Positions 10,573 to 22,844 of a DNA stretch of 64,000 bases are shown here, in pieces (position 1 is the first letter of the stretch; every line of letters begins with the position of its first letter). The notes beneath the pieces are model-generated. The model worked only from the letters and a program-made list of their open reading frames with translations. It had not been told where the DNA came from and did not search any database. The position numbers and the translations under genes were made by a program. The stretch is from Choanephora cucurbitarum (taxonomy: Eukaryota; Mucoromycota; Mucoromycetes; Mucorales; Choanephoraceae): NCBI GenBank assembly GCA_025331435.1, contig JAIWNI010000066.1:1-64000 (forward strand), in the 5' to 3' direction.

Positions 10573-11245
10573 ATGTTATTTGGACAGTTGAAACAACAGC
10601 CTTACAAATTATTCACGAGATCAGCTATCATAAGGACTTCCTCATCTTGTTGTCAACACAAAAAGCCACCAGTACCCTCTATTCTGAGTAATGACTTTTG
10701 GTCAGACCCAATCACTTGGCAAAGGACAAGAGTCAATACTTTGAGGCAAGTTCATACGATGTACACATAAAAAGAACACCATACTCAAACCAAAAAAAAA
10801 AAGATGTCTCATAGGTTGTACCACAGGTGATTTCTCCACAATGTGGTATCTACAACTCAATCATCCTGAACTTTCACCTGGGTTAAGTATGGCAGCAGCC
10901 ATGGTAAGCATTCTGTTGATTGTATTGACATAGTAATGATTAATTTTTTTTTTTTAGGCAGCAGGTATCTCCACCTCTTTAGCTTTAGAGACTGTCTTAT
11001 TAAGACGATCGATGAAAGTGCCTTATGTGGCTGCGTTCAAGACAGCTATGGGCATGAGCTTTGTATCCATGTTAACGATGGAACTTTCTGAAAATCTAGT
11101 GGACTGGCATCTTATGGGAGGGCAGGTATTGTTTCATGAACCCAAGTTTTGGTTAGCAGCCATCGTCAGTACAGCTGCAGGTTATGTAGTGCCTCTTCCA
11201 TATAACTATTGGCGTTTAAGAGCATTAGGAAAAGCATGTCATTAA
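10573..11245 (+). CDS. DUF4396-domain membrane protein
   Basis: Exons 10573-10745, 10804-10903 and 10958-11245 give 186 residues. The conserved family core is clear: NTLRCLIGCTTGDFSTMWYL, then the helix of exon 3 (AAGISTSLALETVLL), FKTAMGMSFVSMLTMELSEN, and the last helix with AAGYVVPLPYNYW. The basic, Ser-rich first 40 residues could be a mitochondrial presequence. Family function is unknown. The first intron uses a GC donor (GCAAGT), chosen because it alone yields the conserved NTLRCLIGC junction. The stop lies 9 bp from the stop of converging CCZ1. Confidence 0.85.
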
Positions 11246-11254
11246 ATCAACATT

Positions 11255-13394
11255 TTATTGTTCAATATGCATTGTCTCTATTAAGGTGGCACTCATTTTC
11301 TTCAATGTATCTAAAGTGAACATGATGAGGATCTGTCTTGTGTGTGTGTGTGTATGTTTTTTACCTTCTACTTCAGCTAAAGAGGTATCTTTTTTGGCCG
11401 CAATCAAATAAATCTCAGTATAATCCTCATTTGGCTCATCTGTTCTATCATCATTTATATCTAAAGAAGGTGACTTGAGTGCATTGTAGAGTCGATTACC
11501 AGCCACCCAATGGTTAGCAGTAGATCGGGTATAGACTTCATTGGTACGTGGCAACTTTTCAAAATCATCTCTGACATCCAGCATCTGTAACAACATATCA
11601 TGTGTCACCTGTACAGCTGCCTTTCTTTCTTTAGGGTTAGGTGAACTTGACCGAGGGTCCACCATGGTTGATTTTATATTCAGTGTTGTATTATCGTAAT
11701 AGAAGCATTTGTAGTTCATACCAAGGTTCAGACTAAATCTCGCTAAGGTTAATCTAAACATGAACACAATCCAATCCAGCACATACCTCTTTTCTTGCAC
11801 ATCACTGATGTTTGCCAAAATAGCCTGTGTTAGTTCCTCTAGTTTTTCTTGAAGTAAGTATTGTTCTAAATCAGCATAGAACATAGGATCTGACAGAATA
11901 TCTTCTGATGTAGAAGTAGCTGGTAATAAGAAATTCCATACAAGGTTACTCTTGTGCTAAACAAGGCCATTAGTTTTCCTTTTTTTTTATCATGCCTCAC
12001 TTTACTTTGTAGATTAACAGATAATATTCAGTCAAGGTATCTTTTTGCTGTTCATCTCCATGATAACCACTTTGAAGATAGACTCGAACTAATTCTGATT
12101 TCGTCACAGGTCTCTCTTCTCCATTCATACCAATCGCAGTTGATTCAACCAGACCAGTCAGATAGATGCCTTCTGACTCCACAATAGATCCATTAGGAGA
12201 AGAAGGTGCGGTAGGTATATCATGTGTGTTTGGCAAAGCTTGAACAGATTCAATTGAAGCAGGTCTGTTGTGGGAAGAAGTGGATGTGAAAGTATCAGTC
12301 GATTTAGATCCACCTGCCGAGAAATAACTCAAGATATGTGACTGAGAGATCGATTTAGTAAACTGTTTAAGACCAGGTAATTTAATGCTATAGGGATGAG
12401 TTGGCTGAAGTAGCTCAAGGTCCATCTGTTTACGCTTCTCTGCCTTGATGTGTTTCTCCACTCGTTTCAGTGTGTGTTTCCGAAGAGCACAGACATCATG
12501 AATATCGAGATCAGGAGAACGATAGACAAGTGCACCATCATTTAGGTTAAGAGCAAACATATGACTGACATGATCCTCAAATCGCTCTTTGATTGACTTT
12601 TCCAGTGCGTGAATCTGAAGATAGCTCGATCGTAACACAGGCTGAACAGGTACACCGTTAAAGACGGCATTGAAACACATGATATCCAACCGATCAAAAT
12701 CCCATTTCCAAATCCACTCTGAAAAAAACTCCTCAATCATATGCATCAACACTCTTGTTCTCTGGCGATTAGGTGGCTCAGACGTATTGCCATAGAGAAC
12801 AGAATGAAAAGTACCATTCAAGAGCTATGATAGAAATGAACTGTAAGTTCCGTGGCCTTATCTGAAACCTAACCACACACCTTGAATTGTTCATAGCCAA
12901 TCTTAAGCACTGCTTCTAATGCTCGGTCGTTCAGTTGAGAATCAAGGTATTCTGTAACTAGCTTTTCCTTTCCTTTAGAACCTTTAATCTGCTTTCTCAA
13001 GACACCGAGTTCTATACACATGTGCATCCAAAAGTTGGGTTCTGGCTGCAAAAAGACCATTCGGTTCTTTTGAGAATGAACGTTTTGAGATGAATGTCCA
13101 GTTGAAAATGTCCTATAGAGAATACGCGTTAATCGCAGAAGACGATTGAAACAAACGAACTTACGAAGTGAAATTGACAAGTGCTTGAGCAAGACCTATT
13201 TGCTTCATCTTGACATCAGCAGGAACAGCCTTTTTAGCAGTATAATACAAGATTTGGTCTTTTGTGTTCTCTTCAGATTGTCCAAGTGAGGGATTGTAGA
13301 CACAAAAATAAGACAGAATGGGCGAACTGTTGCCTAGACGAGTGGGTGATGCTATCTCCTCTTGACTAAGACTTTGAGATTCTGATGTAGACAT
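11255..13394 (-). CDS. CCZ1: Vacuolar fusion protein CCZ1
   Basis: Subunit of the Mon1-Ccz1 complex, the guanine nucleotide exchange factor that activates Rab7/Ypt7 on late endosomes, vacuoles and autophagosomes. Exons 13394-13165, 13112-12881, 12824-12006, 11950-11365 and 11310-11255 give 640 residues. The N-terminal longin domain has the diagnostic ILSYFCVYNPSLG, and KNRMVFLQPEPNFWMH begins the next conserved strand. A long Ser-rich linker (about residues 300-370) precedes the C-terminal longin-type region. The last intron (54 nt) contains a CA repeat, is a multiple of three and has no stop, so its retention would insert 18 residues. The gene is convergent with DUF4396, stops 9 bp apart. 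Confidence 0.9.
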
Positions 13395-13595
13395 AGTATT
13401 TAAAAAAAAAAAGGGAAAAAAAGAAAGAAAGGACGAAACTTTGACTCCGCCTTTGTTGTTGTATCAGTCTCATGCTTGGCTTTCTATTGGCTCATGTTTC
13501 CTTTTTGCATATAACTCAAGTGCAATCCTGTTTCTTGAATAAAATGAGGCCAACAAAGCAAGTAGTTATATATAAGCAATAAAAAGCAGCCTGAT

Positions 13596-15785
13596 TTATT
13601 TCTTATTTGAAGGTTTTGTAGTAGAAGAACCTGCAATAGGTGCAGAAGAAGGCACAACACCTCGGTTACCAACACTGAGAACGACATGAGCATTACCCGT
13701 ACGCTGTTGTCTCTCCAACAAGGCATGTGCCAAATTATGTGGTGTATCAGTACTGCTCATCATGTTCAAACGACGTTCTTCTTCAATCTTCTGCATACGC
13801 TTCTCTGTCTTGGTCTTACCGGACGTCTTGCCATGGAACTTGTGAGACATGTATCTGAAGGCTTCAGCTGTCTTCATGACACGACCAGAGTCATCTGTGT
13901 ATTCCAGATTGACTTCAGGCTTATAGTTCTCCATAGCCTGAATGTATTCACGCATTCGCTTCTCTTCTTCTCGTTCTCTTTCTCGCTCTCTTTCTCGTTC
14001 TAATTCACGCATACGGTCGCTGTTCTGTTCTCTTCCTCTACCACGGCGACGACGTTCCTTCTCTCTTTGTTCTTCTAAAGCACGCAAATGTTCCTTTTTG
14101 CGTTGTTCGTTCTGCCATCGAATCTGTTCAGCTGCAATCTTATCTCGTTTGATCTGTTCCTCTGTAGGTTTGGCAATGATACCTAATAGAAAGATATAAG
14201 TCTTTTTTTTGTTCTTGTATCTCTTTTCTCTTTACCTTTTTGATTTAATAAGGATAATGTAGCAGCTAAACCTCGACTGACTAATGGTTCTTCAACAATG
14301 ACTTCTTCTTTGGGTTCTTCCTTGACTCGAACTTCTTCCATTGGTACATCTTCTCCTTCTTCTATTTCTTCCAACTTGACTTTTCTATCAACAGCATCTA
14401 CATCATGTACTTCATATTCAGGCTCAGTCTTGATAGGCACATCCAATTCTTCTGTTGTCTCTCTCTGTTGCTGAGGTTGTTGTTGAGTAGGCTTTGGCTT
14501 GTCTTGTGAAGTAAAGTTAAGCATGTTGGTGCCTAGTGAATTGACAAATTCAGTTGTCTCAGACAACACCAATCCACCCTCATCCTCATCCACTTGTTCC
14601 AACTTGACTTCCGCTTCTGCCCTTAACTGTTTAGCAATCTCTTCAGGTGTCATCTTCTTGAGTTGTTTGCTCTTTTGCTTATTGGCTATTCTTCTGGTAC
14701 GAGCCAATGCTTCTTGTAGATCATCATCATCTACAAAATTGGCATCAGGATCTAATGTACGCTGTCGGGGTGCTACTGGTGTGGGTTCTGTAGGCACAAC
14801 AGGTATTTCCTCTTCATCCTCTTTGGCCTTTCTTCTCATCTTCTTCTTTTTCTTTGACTTGGGTTTTTTAAACATGGCATCTGCTTCTTCTTGGGTATAA
14901 TAATCTTTGATTTCTTGCATCTTTTGATAAGACAGTGTCTGTTCCTTGAGTTTCTCAGACACACTCTGTTCTTCCATTTCGGCTTGAGCAGGCTTCACAA
15001 CGCCTGACTTGCCAATCACAAAACCTGACTCCTCTTCCTCATCTTGTTCGTAGTCAGGAAGGATACTCTGCTTTTTGCCGTTGAATTGGTCATCGTCATA
15101 AGGGTTGTATCCAGGTTTCTTCTTCTTGGCGTCTAGGTTCTTTTTCAAACGTTGTCTGTCTTCAAGTGTGACGTTGGTGAGTTCATCGTCTTCTTCATCG
15201 TCATCTTTACCAAGGATGTTGCGATCCTTCAAGGTCAGGATAGTCTCGCCTCCTTCTTGGAATTCAGACATGGCATGGCTTACTTTCAGTCCAGAGAGAT
15301 CGTCTGCATCATAACTTTGATAGGTCGTGACCATCTCTTCCAGCTCGCGTGCTCTACGTGCTGCCAAGTCCTTTTCTCGTTTTCGACTCTTTTTAATCCA
15401 GTTGAGAGCACTATCGTCTTCTTCGTCACTTGCTTCACCAAGGCCTTTACCTTGTAACTTGGCCAAGTTTCGCTTTCGGTTTTGAGATCTACTCAAAAGA
15501 AATGAATACATGGCATTTCTATGTTTTCCATTTGTTTTACTTTTCAATCTTCTTTCGAATTTCTTCATCTTTCTTTGCCTTTTGTTTTTCTTGTTGAAGC
15601 TTTTGATAATTTTCATAAGCATCTCTTTCGGGGTCAACTGCTTCGTCTTCTGAAGTACCTTCAGCAGCTAAAGGTGGAAGTCCTAATTTTTCACGAAGAG
15701 CACTAGAATAAGATGAGTAAACGCGTTTCTGTCTTTTGAATGGTCTATCTTACTTTGTTTCTTCAATAGAAATAGATTCGGCCAT
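13596..15785 (-). CDS. SNU66: U4/U6.U5 tri-snRNP protein SNU66/SART1
   Basis: Nuclear spliceosome component needed to assemble the tri-snRNP. Exons 15785-15754, 15702-15541, 15491-14236 and 14182-13596 give 678 residues. Visible family blocks: REKLGLPPL near the N-terminus, DLSGLKVSHAMSEFQEG and TILTLKDRNIL (SART1 signature), KKPGYNPYDDD, and the C-terminal NLEYTDDSGR...EAFRYMSHKFHGKTSGK followed by SSTDTP. Highly charged, with Lys/Glu/Arg coiled-coil stretches as usual. Two short 5' exons (32 and 162 nt) bring the start codon to 15785. It shares a 299-bp divergent promoter with RAB3GAP1. Confidence 0.93.
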
Positions 15786-16084
15786 ACTATAACAATTAAG
15801 AGAGAGAGAAAGAAAGAAAAAAATAGAAAAAAAAGTTGAAATTCACTGCGCCAGTCACACAAAATAGACGAAATGACTGCATATAAACCTATCTATTTTC
15901 TGTATGATAAGATAGCCAATGTCTTTTAAAAGAATATAGAGTCATGTCTAGTCATTGCCTCAAAAAAAAAGGCTCTGTCTATTCTACTCCATATCCAATC
16001 TATCTTATTTGTTTGCACAATGCTGACTGAGTTTAAATCAAAAGCATAAGTCAATGAAATCTATTTCTTTTTTTTTTCTCATCA
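15786..16084. promoter_or_regulatory. Shared divergent promoter, SNU66 / RAB3GAP1
   Basis: Both neighbours start outward from this 299-bp interval. It holds A/G-rich sequence next to SNU66 and T/C-rich sequence next to RAB3GAP1, the usual leader composition here. No sharp TATA box is seen. Confidence 0.5.
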
Positions 16085-18874
16085 ATGTCGAGTACTATCA
16101 AAAGAAGGCAAAGTTCTACTTACAGTGAAGATCTATCTCGATATGAGTTTGTAGACTATACAGCTGCATCTGACTTTGAGAAATTAATAACTCATATCGA
16201 GGAAATCATCAGTACGTGGGGACTGAAAGAAGGTTCGAATGGTATCTTTTCGGACCACACACAGACACCTGGAGACACACGCAAAGAGAAAATCAATTTG
16301 ACAGACGATACCTATGAACTTGCCTATCATTATCATCCCTCTTCCAACCATTCCAACACGCTAGCCTTTCCTGATTTCTATCAATATGTTCAGTTTCATC
16401 CGTTGCATCGTTGGACAGGCCTCAGTCGATTGTTGATCTTGAGACCACTTCAGGACTCGTTTCGAAAGAAAATGCTGGGTTCAACAGGCCAATCAACTCA
16501 GCTGTCTCAAGCGAAACAATTGATCTCTGCCTGTGCCATTGCCTTCCAGAACACAGGCTGTTGTCTGCCTATCTTTGTGCCTCTGGGACAACATCGACAT
16601 GAACTCTATACAGGCTACCGAATGAACCATCAGCCCGGTACCTTATTCGATCAGACCGAGAGTCGATTCAGTATGTCACTTGTGCCCTTGACTTCTCCAT
16701 TTTATTCATTAGAAGAAGTACGCACCTTATTCATACAAAAGTTGATTCAACAGCAAGATGATTATGGTAACCTTTACTCCATCTTGTGTTCTCTTACTGA
16801 CTACATATGATAGGCATATCGAAGCCATCACCTATTTCAATGACAACTGTTCTGACTTACAATCTAAAGACATGGTTTGATGAACGATGGAAGGAATGGG
16901 ATGAATCACCCACACCCAAACGACGCACTAGTTTCAGTGATGAATTTGATGCTTGGGAAGAAGAAGCAGATCAGATGACTTTACCGTTTGGCTCACTGAA
17001 TGATCCCCTACGCTCTTTAACCTTGAATGCCATCTTTCCATTCACTGATCAGATACCAGAAGAACCGATGGATGCCCTGACAGCAGCTGAATGGCAATTG
17101 GCACGCGAATTTGCTCCTGATCATCAACAAAGAGCCTATTTAGCGCATCTGTTAGATACTGCCATTCAATCATGGATTCAAGACCCTTCAAATCAAAGCT
17201 ATTTAGCACCTTTTGATGAAAACAATAAAGAAGAAGAAGAAGATAGTGAAGAGGAAAGTATGATTCAATCTTCTTTAATTCAACAAGGTGATGACCAAGT
17301 GACGTTGATTACATCGGATCTAGTGGAAGATATCCTTAATCGATTGTTTACATCTGAAGTCAAGGCAGGAAAACCTTTGATTCAGTCCCCACATGTGGTT
17401 CCTTATCGTTCCCTTTTATGGAACATGGTCTACTACAGTCTGAAAGCCATGGTAGATCAAAAGGAATCCTTTATTGGGCTACTAAGAGTGGTATGGTTAC
17501 AGGTATTGCGCAAGATACGTTGGCATTGGGAACATCACCTTCCTTTACCTCATATCAGCCCTTATCTCTATGACCAAACAGAGGATGTCTTGGGCATTGA
17601 TCTTCGATACCCTCTCATTCACCAAAAGCTCTGTATGATCAATTGCTGTATTCATCGACTGAACAGATCAGAGGCTCTCTCAGAAGAAAGTGATCTCTTT
17701 GTGGATGCAGTCGAAGACGATCTAGATGGTTCTTATATCAGTTTAGCACAAGATCAACAGGAAGATATAGAAGGCCAGGTAGGCTCTCATCCAACCCTGA
17801 CCCTCTTGAAGACAGGTCAGCCAATGCAAATACCCATCACACAAGATCCTGGATTCATGACAGAGGATATGGTGAATGAACAGGCAGATGTGTTTGAAAA
17901 GTTAGGGACATCCAATGATGCTACCCAAAAGCGTGCTCGACTTCAATCAGCACAACTCTTATCGGATATGCAGGCCTTTAAGGCAGCCAATCCTCATGCC
18001 TGTCTAGAGGATTTCGTGCGATGGCATTCACCTCGAGATTGGATTGTGGTGGAAGGTCAAGGCCAGTTGAGTGCTCGTATGTCTGAACCCAACAATATTT
18101 GGCAAGAACTCTGGCAATCAGCCAAACGAATTCCTTGTGCTCGTCAACAACCTCTGTTTGATGTCACTAAAGAGGCAGAAAAGGCTTTAGTCTATCTTGA
18201 GACACTGTCTGTTCAAGATGTGTTTGCCATGTAAGCCTACTCAAGAGTCAAATCTGTTGATAGCTAATCCTTTTTTTAGACTATTGCCTACCTGTGGCTT
18301 TATTGCCTATGATACCTTAGCCAATCATCCAGTCGTTCAATTCAGTCAGAAAGTGAAACAAGGATTAGATCATTTAGGACAACAGCTTACTCAGTTTCCA
18401 TGGGAAGATCTACGGTAAGAGAAATCCAATAGGTGTGACAGAAGAACTCTGACTCTAGTTTAGTCATGGTAAACAGACATTTCATACTCTATCCAACTGT
18501 ATTCGACAACAAGAAAGTAGAATGTGCCATGCTATTTCATTAGCAAGAAAACTACCTCAACAGGCTAGACTGGTCGATTTACTGATAGAACATGACCAGG
18601 CCAAAGTACAAGAAGGTCAAGAGCGATCGATTGTGTTTGAGTTATTTAAAAATGACCGTAATGATCAGCCATGATGATTCTATAGCCTATACTAACTTAT
18701 TGTTCCATAGAGAATGTCATTAGTGAACCAAGCTATAAAGAATACATGTTCTACAGTGACTGTCAAGAACTTACAGGTCATGATCGTGCTTTACCTGCAA
18801 GACAATATGCTCTTGTGAAAGAGAATGAAATACGCCTTGTGGAAATGCAATCCACAGATGCTCTGTACAGTTAA
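16085..18874 (+). CDS. RAB3GAP1: Rab3 GTPase-activating protein catalytic subunit
   Basis: Catalytic half of RAB3GAP, which in animals acts on Rab3 and Rab18 (GAP and GEF) in membrane traffic and lipid droplet or autophagy control. Exons 16085-16766, 16814-18230, 18280-18414, 18464-18657 and 18711-18874 sum to 863 residues. The N-terminus has the family start FEFVDYTAASDFEKLI-like block (YEFVDYTAASDFEKL). The core has ANPHACLEDFVRWHSPRDW, the most conserved family motif and likely the GAP active region. The C-terminus ends with CQELTGHDRALPARQYAL, matching the family's terminal block. Introns are 47-53 nt with TACTGAC and TACTAAC branch sites. The partner RAB3GAP2 is not in the window. Confidence 0.92.
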
Positions 18875-18982
18875 ACCAATCATAATGCTATTAAATCTTT
18901 TTTTATTTTTAATTTTAAAACTCTCTCTCTTCTCTCTCTCTTTTTTTTTTCTTAGTTGAGCCATGCTTAGTTTAGTTTCATC

Positions 18983-19363
18983 ATGTGGAAACATAGAGAA
19001 AGTCATTTAGTTGACATTTACAAGACGAATCCTGAATTAGAAAAGAAAGCCACCATGCAAACGAGTGATGCTAAACCCATCTATCCAGGCTGTGAATTCG
19101 ATGTATTCCAGAGTACTACACAGTCAAAAGAAGACCAATTTGCACCCTTGTATTCAGTTGAGAAAGTGACACCAAAACCCATTAAACCTTATCAAGCAGA
19201 AGATGTCTATGCTCAAGCCAACCAGACAACCAACAAACATGCTAATCCCTCCATTGCACATGTCTTTATTCAACCCACTGCTTCTATTCATACACCCATT
19301 GCCAATATGTTTCTTGAGAAACAAAAGGATGATTCAGATCAAGTGGATTTAGAATATGCTTGA
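18983..19363 (+). CDS. Hypothetical protein (126 aa)
   Basis: Not recognised. One exon from MWKHRESHLVDIYKTN, after a CT/T-rich leader. It has Gln/Thr/Pro-rich, probably disordered sequence with repeated KP and QPTAS elements, no membrane segment and no Cys pattern beyond one residue. It lies between RAB3GAP1 and DPM1 on the same strand. Confidence 0.5.
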   Translation: MWKHRESHLVDIYKTNPELEKKATMQTSDAKPIYPGCEFDVFQSTTQSKEDQFAPLYSVEKVTPKPIKPYQAEDVYAQANQTTNKHANPSIAHVFIQPTASIHTPIANMFLEKQKDDSDQVDLEYA

Positions 19364-19441
19364 TTCTGATTGGCTTAAAATAAATTTCTTGTTCTCTCTT
19401 TTGCATTCCTTTATTTCGTTTTTTTTTTCTTTTCTATCTGA

Positions 19442-20463
<1,022 letters not shown>

Positions 20464-20481
20464 TAATAATAAAATGGTCTT

Positions 20482-21544
20482 TTATTGCTTTAACTTGTGC
20501 TGCTTTTGATATTCCATCAGACTAAAGAAGAGAGGTAATGTCACTGAGGCAGAAAGAAGTGGTGTCATAAGTAACAGAGGTAAGGCATAAGGTGTGCGTC
20601 GATGAATCCAGATCCAGGTCATGGTGATCAATTGCATGCAGACAATATCTGAACTGATACTGGATTGAGCAGGGTGATGGAAAAAGACAGTGATCAGTTG
20701 TTCAAGAATGGCAGAGGGCCAGAACGAAGAGAGGCCAGAAAGACATTGACACCATTGCTGAAGATAGATCATCAAATTAGCACCTGAAGCAAAGACATAG
20801 ATCATCATGATCACCATAGGCTGTTTAGTAGATGATGTCTTTGTCTGGAAGAGAGGCAAGATCAACAGGATATGCATTGTCAACAAATTCAGCATGAATC
20901 CTTCTCCCTGTGCCACAAAGGGAGATAACACAACAGTGCCTAAACCACCTACAATACATAGCACGATACGCTTCAATAAATCATCAGAAGGTTCCTTTGA
21001 GACTGGATAAGCCAAGATGACAGCAAAGGCAAGAGAGGAAGCAAAGGAGATAGCTACCACTTGACCCAATAGCATATAAGCCCAGATAAAAGGAATCTGT
21101 CGTCGATGACCTATATCAGTAATGAGTTACAGGTCCCTCTATTCAACTCAACAGTTTACCTTCAATGGCCAAGATAGGTGTCCAGACTGAGACTGTCAAA
21201 CTACAGAGTTGATGACTCCAGAGCCATTGCCAGTCCCCTACCGAGACCTGTCGCCAAGCACTATCAAAGAGAGAGGTATCATGAAGCCAGAGCGAGATAC
21301 TGTCAAGAGAGAGAGGCGATCCGTAACTGGTCGTCGTTTTCCATTGACGGTAACTGTAAAAGAAGAATTGAAACATATAGGTCCAGGTGGCAGCCAATGA
21401 AATGAGAGCCAAGAGAAAGAAAATGCCTGTGCCTTTGGTGGTCCAGGCTGATATCATTTGAGATTGAGTGCGCCATAAGAGAGTGAAAATCAATATGAAA
21501 TAAGAGGCTAAAATGGCCACATCGACCGGGTATTCTATCTTCAT
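20482..21544 (-). CDS. Polytopic membrane protein of unknown function
   Basis: Exons 21544-21160 and 21110-20482 give 337 residues. I chose Met at 21544 (MKIEYPVDVAILASYF) over an upstream in-frame Met that adds low-complexity Phe. About seven hydrophobic segments are visible, with a conserved-looking central loop (WTPILAIEGHRRQIP, then FIWAYMLLGQVVAISFA). This resembles uncharacterised fungal integral membrane proteins I have seen next to metabolic genes, but I cannot name the family. It converges on DPM1 with stops 18 bp apart. Confidence 0.75.
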
Positions 21545-21788
21545 TTTCTTCGAAAGAGTAGAAGAGTAGAAAAAATTAAAAAAAAAAAGTAGTTGTATGT
21601 CACATGAAATTACTTCTGACGGGGATTTAAATCCGGGATAAACCAGGTGAATCATCATCAAGGTAACAAGCTTATTTGAAATAAAGCCTCTTTACTAAAA
21701 CAAGATAAGCTCATTCAGTAGAGTCATCTTCTTCAAACAAAAATAAAATAAACTATGTTTAATTGATCTGCAAAGAAAAGGGTATAAA

Positions 21789-22697
21789 TCAATACATTTC
21801 TTCAATTGCCCGAAGTGCAGTCGCTGATCGTTGAAGGTTTTCTTCTTCTTCTTCAGTCAATGGCACATCATATACACAATGAACACCCTCCCAACCTATC
21901 TTGGCTGGCATGGATAAGGTAACACCCAGTCTTTCAACATGCACAGAGACAGGATGAATTACTTTCTTGTTTAGCATGATAGAATGAACCAAATCAGCTG
22001 CACATGCACCAATACCATAAAATGTCGCACCTTTCAACCGTATGATTTCCATTGCCTTCCCTGCCACCATCTTGGACACTGCCTTCTTATCCAACTTTTG
22101 ATACTCGGGAAAGGAACTCAAGGGCTGTCCTCCAATGGTAGCTGCATTCCATGCAATCATCTGAGAATCACCGTGTTCTCCCAGCACAAATGCATCCACA
22201 CTTTGAGGGTTCACATCAAACAGTTCGCCTAGATGAACACGAAGACGTGTTGTGTCCAGATAAGTGCCTGAGCCAATCACCTGATTGAATGGCAATCCCG
22301 AGAGTTTTCGAGTGATGGCTGTTAATATATCAACAGGATTTGAAACCATCAGCATCACAGCGTCTGATCGAATCGGCTGCATTCCTCCAATCACGCTCTT
22401 TAAGACACGGTAGTTACGCTCAATCAGTTTAGTACGTGGCTCTCCATCTTTTTGTTTTGCTCCAGCAGTAATCACAATGACATCTGCCTGTCCTGCTTCT
22501 AAAGAGGTAGCAGCTCGAATACGTGTATGACTTACACTGGCTGCATCTGCCAAATCAAGCACTTGCGCTCTTACAATATCAGGACTAATATCCACAATCA
22601 GGATCTCAGAACACACATTTTTAAACATTAAAGCATAAGCAAGTGAGGCTCCAACAGCTCCAGCTCCAATAATGGCTACCCTTGAATGTACCGTCAT
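21789..22697 (-). CDS. LDH: L-lactate dehydrogenase
   Basis: NAD-dependent reduction of pyruvate to L-lactate in the cytosol, the enzyme behind lactic acid formation in Rhizopus and related Mucorales. 302 residues in one exon. Rossmann fold start [17 protein letters not shown], then DLADA, the substrate-loop segment [27 protein letters not shown], and GEHGDS carrying the catalytic His. It reads as LDH rather than malate dehydrogenase because of the substrate-loop context and GEHGDS/LDTTR blocks. Its size is slightly short of animal LDH (about 330) because the N-terminal arm is missing, as in bacterial-type LDHs. Tandem with, and 147 bp downstream along chromosome order from, the P5 ATPase gene end. 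Confidence 0.93.
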   Translation of the reverse strand: MTVHSRVAIIGAGAVGASLAYALMFKNVCSEILIVDISPDIVRAQVLDLADAASVSHTRIRAATSLEAGQADVIVITAGAKQKDGEPRTKLIERNYRVLKSVIGGMQPIRSDAVMLMVSNPVDILTAITRKLSGLPFNQVIGSGTYLDTTRLRVHLGELFDVNPQSVDAFVLGEHGDSQMIAWNAATIGGQPLSSFPEYQKLDKKAVSKMVAGKAMEIIRLKGATFYGIGACAADLVHSIMLNKKVIHPVSVHVERLGVTLSMPAKIGWEGVHCVYDVPLTEEEEENLQRSATALRAIEEMY

Positions 22698-22844
22698 TTC
22701 AGTTTGTTGTTAATAAGAGAAAAAAATAATAATAACAAAGGTGAGAAAAAAAGAAATGAAAGAAATGTTTATTGTCTGAGTTTATTTTAAGCTGCATAAT
22801 ACATAAAAAAAAAAAAAGATAGATACACAAAAAAGGATAGGTTA

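Noticed and set aside
13942..14003. Possible tandem repeat from GAGAGAACGA-type sequence
   Set aside because: It is the Arg/Glu repeat of the SNU66 coiled region, part of the protein and typical of the family.
14499..15457. Plus-strand Ser/Phe-rich frames
   Set aside because: Shadow frames of the charged SNU66 coding sequence.
21600..21665. Possible tRNA-like B box around GGATTTAAATCC
   Set aside because: It is a simple 12-bp palindrome; no acceptor, D-arm or anticodon stem can be drawn around it on either strand. No tRNA or rRNA gene was found in the window.
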